From: Gilliamella sp. Choc5-1
GTDB taxonomy: Bacteria; Pseudomonadota; Gammaproteobacteria; Enterobacterales; Orbaceae
Direction: 5' to 3'
NCBI RefSeq assembly: GCF_001690595.1
Contig: NZ_LZHH01000083.1
Span: forward strand, 1-57,811
DNA: 57,811 bases
A model generated the notes under the pieces. The model was given only the letters and a program-made list of their open reading frames with translations, searched no databases and was not told the DNA's origin. Shown here one piece after another: positions 52,592-57,811 of the stretch (positions within the stretch are counted from its first letter, which is position 1; every line of letters begins with the position of its first letter). Position numbers and translations under genes: made by a program.

Positions 52592-53689
52592 ATGAGTAAA
52601 ATCTATCTTGTAGGTGGCAGTGTACGCGATAGATTGTTGCATCTGCCTGTTTCTGATCATGACTGGGTTGTTGTTGGCGCTACGCCAGAGGAACTTTTGG
52701 CATTAGGTTATCAACAAGTCGGTAAAGAGTTTCCGGTTTTTTTGCACCCTAGCACTAAAGAAGAATACGCATTGGCTCGCACTGAGCGTAAATCCGGTAG
52801 AGGTTATACTGGATTTATCTGTGATTTTGGTAAAGAGATTACATTAGAACAAGATCTGATACGCCGTGATTTAACCATCAACGCCATTGCCATGGATGAA
52901 AACGGTAATATCGTCGATCCTTATCATGGTGTGGATGATATTAAACATAAGATTTTACGCCATGTATCACCCGCCTTTCGTGAAGATCCACTACGTATTT
53001 TGCGCGTAGCTCGCTTTGCTGCACGTTTTTATCAGCTAGGTTTTACGGTAGCTCTACAAACCTTAGCGCTAATGAAACAAATGGTATCAGCTGGTGAAAT
53101 TAGCTATCTAACTGCCGAACGTGTATGGAAAGAAACTGAAAAAGCATTATCAGCAAAAAATCCGCAAATTTACTTTCAAGTGTTAGATCAATGTGGTGCG
53201 TTGACATTACTCTTTCCCTCATTAGATTTATCAACCAATACTATTGATGCACTAAAACAATCTGCTTTATTAACTGATGATTTAACCATCCGATTTGCCG
53301 TATTATGCGCGCAACTACCTAGCAAGCCAGTAGTTGAAGCCTTATGTAAAAAAATCAAAGCACCTAACCATTACACAAAAATTGCCGTTATGGTTCAGCA
53401 ATATCGTCATGATCTTGAGCATATACAAATGCTCACTGCTGAGCAAATTATCTCTTTACTAAATAGTATTGATGTCTGGCGTAACCCTTCACACCTTGAG
53501 CAACTCATTATAGCAAGCCAAGCATTTGACCAAACAACCTCATTTGTACAAGCAAATTATCTAAAAGAAGCTTATAAGATTGCCTATAATGTCAATGTAC
53601 AACACATTATTGCGGAAGGTTACACAGGAAAACAGATTCATTTTGAACTACAAAAAAGGCGAATTGAAGCGTTATTAAACTGGATTTGA
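52592..53689 (+). CDS. cca: CCA-adding tRNA nucleotidyltransferase, HD domain eroded
   Basis: A 365-residue enzyme that builds or repairs the 3' CCA of tRNAs. The N-terminal class II nucleotidyltransferase head is intact: YLVGGSVRDRLL, DHDWVVVG, RRDLTINAIAMD and RILRVARFAAR. E. coli Cca is 412 and carries a C-terminal HD phosphohydrolase. Here the segment that should hold the HD motif (E. coli LCHDLGKG through HHGHG) is replaced by LCAQLPSKPVVEALC, so the metal ligands and some 20 residues are gone. The phosphatase/phosphodiesterase activity is probably lost, while CCA addition should remain. Confidence 0.93.
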   Translation: MSKIYLVGGSVRDRLLHLPVSDHDWVVVGATPEELLALGYQQVGKEFPVFLHPSTKEEYALARTERKSGRGYTGFICDFGKEITLEQDLIRRDLTINAIAMDENGNIVDPYHGVDDIKHKILRHVSPAFREDPLRILRVARFAARFYQLGFTVALQTLALMKQMVSAGEISYLTAERVWKETEKALSAKNPQIYFQVLDQCGALTLLFPSLDLSTNTIDALKQSALLTDDLTIRFAVLCAQLPSKPVVEALCKKIKAPNHYTKIAVMVQQYRHDLEHIQMLTAEQIISLLNSIDVWRNPSHLEQLIIASQAFDQTTSFVQANYLKEAYKIAYNVNVQHIIAEGYTGKQIHFELQKRRIEALLNWI

Positions 53690-53739
53690 TTGCATCTTAA
53701 TCAGTCATCATTTTTTTTAAAAATATCTTAAAAAAAGGG

Positions 53740-53775
53740 TTGACGATTTGACGTAATACACGCATAATGCGCCTC
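53740..53775 (+). promoter_or_regulatory. tRNA operon promoter with GC-rich discriminator
   Basis: TTGACG (53740-53745), a 17-base spacer and CATAAT (53763-53768) are followed by the GC-rich discriminator GCGCCTC. Such discriminators are typical of stable-RNA promoters under stringent control. Confidence 0.7.
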
Positions 53776-53805
53776 GCAGTGTTGGTTATGACGTTGCGAA
53801 TGAAT

Positions 53806-53882
53806 GGCTACGTAGCTCAGCTGGTTAGAGCACATCACTCATAATGATGGGGTCACAGGTTCGAATCCCGTCGTAGCCACCA
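53806..53882 (+). tRNA. metT: tRNA-Met (CAT), elongator
   Basis: 77 bases with encoded CCA. The acceptor GGCTACG pairs with CGTAGCC. The anticodon loop CTCATAA gives CAT. The sequence is nearly identical to E. coli metT/metU; the initiator features (C1-A72 mismatch, GGG/CCC anticodon stem) are absent. Confidence 0.96.
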
Positions 53883-53919
53883 TTAAGATTAGGTAGTACT
53901 TTTACCGGAAGTATTCAGT

Positions 53920-54004
53920 GCGGGTGTGGCGAAATTGGTAGACGCACCAGATTTAGGTTCTGGCGCCGCAAGGTGTGTGAGTTCAAGTCTCTCCACCCGC
54001 ACCA
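53920..54004 (+). tRNA. leuW: tRNA-Leu (TAG)
   Basis: 85-base class II tRNA with encoded ACCA. The acceptor GCGGGTG pairs with CACCCGC, and the anticodon loop TTTAGGT gives TAG. The long variable arm has a GCAA loop. Second in the cluster, as leuW is in E. coli. Confidence 0.96.
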
Positions 54005-54027
54005 TTTAATTTTAGTGTCTTCTTTAT

Positions 54028-54102
54028 TGGGGTATAGCCAAGCGGTAAGGCAGCGGGTTTTGATCCCGCCACGCCCAGGTTCGAATCCTGGTACCCCAGC
54101 CA
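54028..54102 (+). tRNA. tRNA-Gln (TTG), first copy
   Basis: 75 bases, TGGGGTA pairing with TACCCCA, anticodon loop TTTTGAT giving TTG, canonical GTTCGAATC T loop, encoded GCCA. Identical to the copy at 54285-54359. Confidence 0.96.
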
Positions 54103-54180
54103 TTCCAACTGCTTAATTTTTTGATATCTGATTATTCAATCTATTATTGCTTTTGTAATTTATTTTTACAATTATCCTAA

Positions 54181-54266
54181 ACGGATATAGTTGAATTGGT
54201 AGATGCACTCGATTTAGATTCTAGCTCTGAACAGGTGTGCGAGCTAAAATCTCACTACCTATGCTA
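54181..54266 (+). pseudogene. Decayed tRNA-Leu (TAG)-like sequence
   Basis: 86 bases that align end to end with the tRNA-Leu at 53920-54004. The D arm (GAATTGGTAGATGCA) and anticodon loop TTTAGAT (TAG) are recognisable. The T loop, however, reads GCTAAAATC instead of GTTCAAGTC. The acceptor arms ACGGATA and TACCTAT pair only 5 of 7, the anticodon stem 4 of 5, and the 3' end is GCTA, not ACCA. It lies between two identical tRNA-Gln genes in the same transcript. Most likely a relic of a duplicated leu gene; a noncanonical tRNA-like RNA is the alternative. Confidence 0.75.
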
Positions 54267-54284
54267 GATATCTCTCCCTTTCAT

Positions 54285-54359
54285 TGGGGTATAGCCAAGC
54301 GGTAAGGCAGCGGGTTTTGATCCCGCCACGCCCAGGTTCGAATCCTGGTACCCCAGCCA
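54285..54359 (+). tRNA. tRNA-Gln (TTG), second copy
   Basis: Base-for-base copy of the tRNA-Gln at 54028-54102, last in the cluster. I see no strong terminator after it. Confidence 0.96.
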
Positions 54360-54553
54360 TAAAAATTATATTAAGTACTTATGTGTTTTAATTAAAAAAA
54401 ACAGTAGCAAAAACTCCAAAAATAAAATCTTCAATAAGATAGATACATTAAGTATTATGCTTTACTTGGTGCAGATAATTATATTTTTAATTAAATTTAT
54501 TTTAATAAGACAACTTCGAAGTTTTTATATGTTTTTTATAAGATAAAAGATTT

Positions 54554-54805
54554 TTATTTCAGTTTTTTTATAAAATAGTTTCCTTCTTCCTCTTTAAATA
54601 TATCTTTAACAATAAAATTAAGAATCAATTTTATTACGATGGCAAATAAGGTAAATAAAATACTAACAAATAATATTTTGAAAGAATACTCCACTTTTAT
54701 GCGCACAGTCATTAGCTGTGTATTATCTGAAAACCAAACAAATGCTACACAACAAATTGCTACAATATAACAAATAAATGTCCAACCAAGCATCAGTCTT
54801 CCCAT
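54554..54805 (-). CDS. Small two-helix membrane protein in PAAR operon
   Basis: An 83-residue protein with two predicted membrane helices (about residues 5-25 and 42-68) and a charged C-terminus (KDIFKEEEGNYFIKKLK). I do not recognise it. Its start overlaps the stop of the 416-residue gene (TAATG), so the two are co-translated. Size, membrane location and position after a putative effector make an immunity protein possible, but nothing in the sequence proves this. Confidence 0.65.
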   Translation of the reverse strand: MGRLMLGWTFICYIVAICCVAFVWFSDNTQLMTVRIKVEYSFKILFVSILFTLFAIVIKLILNFIVKDIFKEEEGNYFIKKLK

Positions 54806-56055
54806 TATGTGTCCTTTTCTATCTCAAATTTTATTTTATCTAAAATGGTAGCATTAAAACATGCATTTTTTTCACCAATAACCATTTGTTTATTGTCAAT
54901 CTGATAGGCATATTCGATAGCTAAAGCTAATGCAACCCAATAATCACACTCACCGCATTTACCGAATGCTGAATCAACATTATAAATATTTTTAATTGAA
55001 CACCGCTTATCAATATATCGTGATAAAACATTGACGTTAGTTTCTGGTGATAATTGCGATAGCCAAATAGCGCCTAACTGAGTTTTATTATTTTCATTAT
55101 TGTCTAATTTTCCCCATAATTCAGCATGCTCAAGAACATGCTCAAGTTTTTCACCTTCTTCTGTTCGATGCAAGGCAACTACCACCGATTTTCTTTTTTG
55201 TATATATTGAATAGTATTTTGTTTATTAATAAGATTTTTACCTAAAAAAATCATACTTGTCATAGCCTCAGCACTATACGCTGCAGGCTTTTCAAATAAA
55301 TGCAAACTAATACAACACAATAAATAATCATCATTTGCAAAATCATCTAACCAGTCATCTAAAAAAATAGTACTCTGTTTTGCATCAATAACCTGCCAAG
55401 AATCAAATAAGTTTGTATTCCCTAGCTTATGCTCCCAAATTTTTTTAATATCTTCGGTTAATATGGGGACATCAATAAATAAGCGAATATGTTTTTGAAC
55501 GCCATTAAAAGTGTTATCGTTTAAAATTGATAAAGTCTTATGTAACTTATCAAATAACTTATCTAGTTTTTGACTAAAATCGTCAGGTTTTAAATCATTA
55601 AATAGAAATTTTGAATAAAAAATTGGATTTTCATAATAATTTGACAAGTTAGTTGTTCTTGTTTCAAGTGACATTAGACCACCAACAAGCGCCTGAGCAT
55701 GATTATCATCACCAAATTCAGATATCAAGTGGTGAAAAATAACATACAACGGTCTTTGACCATACTCAATGAGCTGTTGTTTCCGTTCTTCTCTTAATTG
55801 ATTCCAAGTTTCAGCATAGTCTTTTTTACACCCTTGAACAAAAAACCATATGGATAATAATATCAACCAACTTAAAACTGAAAAACTAATACCAATCATT
55901 AGATGTTCCAGTGTTAAATTACTATTGAGTTGCTTCATGCAGGTAAAAAATAAGCCAATAGCAATAAATACAATTAATGCAATAAACCAAAATAGGCGAG
56001 ATAGCCCTTTTTTTAGAATTATTGGTTGTGGAAGCGAAGTTAAATCGATAGCCAT
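54805..56055 (-). CDS. Unknown membrane-anchored protein encoded after PAAR
   Basis: A 416-residue protein. Two N-terminal hydrophobic helices (about residues 19-40 and 51-73) precede a large soluble part with no motif I can name. Notable segments are LLCCISLHLFEKPAAYSAEAM (about 245-265) and, near the end, FGKCGECDYWVALALAIEYAY. The alternating Ser/Ala and Cys pattern loosely recalls thiolase-like folds, but I would not assign one. It overlaps the PAAR stop by one base (TAATG). The arrangement suggests a type VI secretion cargo or a loading factor. Confidence 0.75.
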   Translation of the reverse strand: MAIDLTSLPQPIILKKGLSRLFWFIALIVFIAIGLFFTCMKQLNSNLTLEHLMIGISFSVLSWLILLSIWFFVQGCKKDYAETWNQLREERKQQLIEYGQRPLYVIFHHLISEFGDDNHAQALVGGLMSLETRTTNLSNYYENPIFYSKFLFNDLKPDDFSQKLDKLFDKLHKTLSILNDNTFNGVQKHIRLFIDVPILTEDIKKIWEHKLGNTNLFDSWQVIDAKQSTIFLDDWLDDFANDDYLLCCISLHLFEKPAAYSAEAMTSMIFLGKNLINKQNTIQYIQKRKSVVVALHRTEEGEKLEHVLEHAELWGKLDNNENNKTQLGAIWLSQLSPETNVNVLSRYIDKRCSIKNIYNVDSAFGKCGECDYWVALALAIEYAYQIDNKQMVIGEKNACFNATILDKIKFEIEKDT

Positions 56056-56321
56056 TAATTATTTTTACCAAAATTAGTTAGTGATGAAATTAGTGTACAG
56101 CCACATGCTGATCTATGTCCATGAAAAGCAACTTGTTTACCGTCTTCTATAAATTGAGGATCTCCTTCAATTATAGGATTAACACCATGATTTTTGATTG
56201 GGCAACTGACCATATCACCAACACGCGCAACACCTTTATTAAATACGACAAGTTTTGATGAAGCAGAAATAACTTTACCTCCGTGGTTAGTTAAATCGCC
56301 TAATCTAATTACCCCTTTCAT
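56055..56321 (-). CDS. PAAR-domain protein (T6SS spike tip)
   Basis: An 88-residue stand-alone PAAR protein. Members cap the VgrG spike of type VI secretion systems and bind zinc. The pattern is complete: MKGVIRLGDLTNHGGKV, VARVGDMVSCPIKNHG and the zinc-binding end AFHGHRSACGCTLISS. No effector domain is fused to it, so cargo would be carried by a partner, most simply by the gene translated from the overlapping TAATG. No other T6SS structural gene is in the window. Confidence 0.92.
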   Translation of the reverse strand: MKGVIRLGDLTNHGGKVISASSKLVVFNKGVARVGDMVSCPIKNHGVNPIIEGDPQFIEDGKQVAFHGHRSACGCTLISSLTNFGKNN

Positions 56322-56393
56322 GATTTTATTTCCTTTGACTTTGATAATTTATTAAAAAATAGCACATATAATTTCTAAAATTTAGTCAAAAAT

Positions 56394-57308
56394 CTATTTT
56401 TCAGATTCTAATCTATCAACGGCTTTGTACTCTTTACTAGTATCAATTGTAAGATTTTTATAGCGTTCTTCCTCAGGAAAGTCTGGAATTCTATGATATG
56501 GAACACTGCCATATGTTACGTCAGTTATATTTCCTTGTTTATCAAGATGAACAATTTTGCTGTTCCCAGAACTAGGGGTATAAAAGATAGCTGTTTTATC
56601 TCCTTGTTCATTAAATAACGTAGTTTCAGAATAATATTGACTTCCTTTGGGATAGGTTTTTCTTATACTGATCAGTTTATTATTTTGGTCTTTTCTTATA
56701 GTCATTAAATCATTACCTTCTTCGTCATATTCCACATAAAGAGATCGTAATAGTGTTTTTTTATCCATTGCATAGATAAAAAATCTTAAATAACGCATAT
56801 TAGCGCTATGGGGCCAGTAGCCATATTCCCATTTACAAATCGAAAGCAAAGGTTTTTTTTCAATAGCAATGATTTTGCCCATTTCTCTTGTTACTTTAAT
56901 ATAATTGGGTAATGTAATTGCTTGTTCAATGGTGATCGGTTGCAGTTGTAAATGCGTATCTAAAATAAAAAAGTGAGAGCCATTTTCAAGATCTTTTAAA
57001 CTGTTTAATTGCCGCTCATTAAGTAAAATATATTGTGGTTTACGTTTATAACTCCAACGCTCTTTAAATTGATAATTATTACCAACTTCATTGATTTTAA
57101 GTTTAGTACTAAACGGAGATTGAACGCGATAGGGCGCATTTTCAGCTTCTTCAAGGGAAATTGGGGCAAAATCAGGATAATTGGTAGGCATTCGGTAATG
57201 ATTAAGTATTATTCTGGTCGAGCCATAATAAGGCACGTGAGGTTTAATCCCCATTGTGCGAACTTTAATGCATTTAGCAACATCTAATGGATTGATTAAG
57301 CCAGTCAT
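56394..57308 (-). CDS. Unknown 304-residue protein upstream of PAAR
   Basis: I do not recognise this protein. It begins MTGLINPLDVAKCIKVRTMG and has no clear membrane helix. Its C-terminal half (YVEYDEEGNDLMTIRKDQNN, LFNEQGDKTAIFYTPSSG, VHLDKQGNITDVTYG) shows short repeated YD/NE-x-GD units like MORN- or RHS-like beta repeats. The frame continues 36 bases upstream, but AGGAG lies 6 bases before the ATG at 57308. It is read in the same direction as the PAAR gene, 72 bases upstream of it, and is probably part of the same secretion-linked module. Confidence 0.7.
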   Translation of the reverse strand: MTGLINPLDVAKCIKVRTMGIKPHVPYYGSTRIILNHYRMPTNYPDFAPISLEEAENAPYRVQSPFSTKLKINEVGNNYQFKERWSYKRKPQYILLNERQLNSLKDLENGSHFFILDTHLQLQPITIEQAITLPNYIKVTREMGKIIAIEKKPLLSICKWEYGYWPHSANMRYLRFFIYAMDKKTLLRSLYVEYDEEGNDLMTIRKDQNNKLISIRKTYPKGSQYYSETTLFNEQGDKTAIFYTPSSGNSKIVHLDKQGNITDVTYGSVPYHRIPDFPEEERYKNLTIDTSKEYKAVDRLESEK

Positions 57309-57412
57309 AATTGCTCCTAATACATAGATTAATAATGGCATCATTATTAAGGTTAATGTTAATTTTTTTTCATAGATATTATTTTTTATATATTACGCTT
57401 TCAGTATATCAG

Positions 57413-57556
57413 CTAATTTTTTTTTGCATTATCATTAACTTGCTTCATTTTTTTATAAATTTCATTAGCTTGTTTTCTGATACTTTCTGGGTTTTTTAAT
57501 TTAATTACATGTCCATGATAATCAGTAGTATATCGATATGGAATGGCAACACATTT
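57413..57556 (-). pseudogene. C-terminal remnant of a gene cut by the IS
   Basis: Minus-strand reading gives CVAIPYRYTTDYHGHVIKL, then KNPESIRKQANEIYKKMKQV and NDNAKKN before TAG at 57415-57413. There is no start codon with a ribosome site, and the frame runs straight up to the transposase stop (TGA at 57559-57557). It looks like the last 47 or so codons of a gene of the PAAR neighbourhood whose front was removed by the IS insertion. Family not recognised. Confidence 0.5.
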
Positions 57557-57811
57557 TCAAACAAAAAAATTAAGGGGTAAGTGTTTTTTAAATTCAACGG
57601 GAGGCAAGTAGCCTAACGAAGAATGTAATCGTTTATGATTATACCAATAAGCATAAGCCGAAAAAGCGCGTTGTAACTCAGCCGTTGAGTTGAAACGTTG
57701 GCCTTTTACAAATTCCGTTTTAATTGTTTTAAATGTCGCTTCCGCTACCGCATTGTCATAAGGACATCCTTTCTTGCTTAATGAATGCGTGATATTAAAT
57801 GTCTTAAAACA
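57557..57811 (-). mobile_element. IS3-family transposase gene, 3' end, runs off the window
   Basis: Same element and orientation as at 1-480; the overlapping 236 bases differ at one position (57692 against 117). The stop is TGA at 57559-57557, giving a C-terminus that continues past VEFKKHLP with LNFFV. The catalytic Glu motif (DNAVAEATF) is inside the window; the rest lies beyond 57811. The exact IS end cannot be fixed from one junction. Confidence 0.9.

Noticed and set aside
53915-54103. Minus-strand ORF of 62 codons starting [12 protein letters not shown]
   Set aside because: It is the antisense of the tRNA-Leu and tRNA-Gln genes; this product is a familiar artefact of tRNA regions.
57394-57407. 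Fourth copy of the 42-nt repeat (CTTTCAGTATAT)
   Set aside because: Only about a dozen bases match and the CAGGTAACTAT core is missing.

Overview
The window is AT-rich chromosomal DNA from a gammaproteobacterium. Many gene neighbourhoods match Escherichia coli: raiA-pheA, mreBCD-rng-tldD, proQ-prc, prmB-aroC-yfcA, rpsO-pnp-nlpI-deaD, ygiM-cca and a metT-leuW-gln tRNA cluster. These blocks are trimmed and re-joined (no pheL, maf, yhdP or mepA in the usual places). Low GC, enterobacterial-like proteins, sugar-scavenging genes and a PAAR gene fit a host-associated member of Orbaceae such as Gilliamella. That placement is inference; no rRNA gene is present to confirm it.

Layout. 1-480: 3' part of an IS3-family transposase gene. 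482-1177: phage-type repressor. 1178-1799: gene-poor stretch with a promoter-terminator pair that may encode a small RNA. 1800-16977: housekeeping genes (tatA, ubiI, mutY, pheA, raiA, trmJ, cysS, lysC with a lysine riboswitch, argR, mog, yadGH, eda, accBC). 17348-24044: mreBCD-rng-tldD-yqjA and the RNase P RNA. 24205-25596: a lipoprotein and a divergent pair of orphan phage Mu-like regulators (Ner-like and c-like). 25660-42865: proQ-prc, a 29-codon ORF, tRNA-Ser, prmB-aroC-yfcA, a LysR regulator, rpsO-pnp-nlpI-deaD, yfcZ-sixA-recB. 42952-51745: a galactoside module (lacZ, carbohydrate porin, GalR/GalS-type repressor, GH36 alpha-galactosidase). 51977-54359: ygiM-cca and a tRNA cluster containing a decayed tRNA-Leu. 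54554-57556: a PAAR operon with unknown partners, ending in a gene remnant next to a second copy of the same IS transposase (57557-57811).

How the genes work together. The clearest regulatory unit is the galactoside module. lacZ and the alpha-galactosidase gene each have a gal-type operator about 100 nt upstream of the start codon, next to a CRP-like site, in the same geometry as the E. coli gal promoter; the repressor gene lies between the porin and alpha-galactosidase genes. The porin gene instead has a near-perfect CRP site and a leader with a BglG/LicT-type antiterminator overlapping an intrinsic terminator, so it is probably induced by a PTS-linked antiterminator encoded elsewhere. LysC is under lysine-riboswitch control.

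The least explained parts are the Mu c/ner-like pair without a phage, the PAAR-linked operon, the tRNA-Leu relic, a 42-nt intergenic repeat present three times, and the short transcript candidate upstream of tatA.
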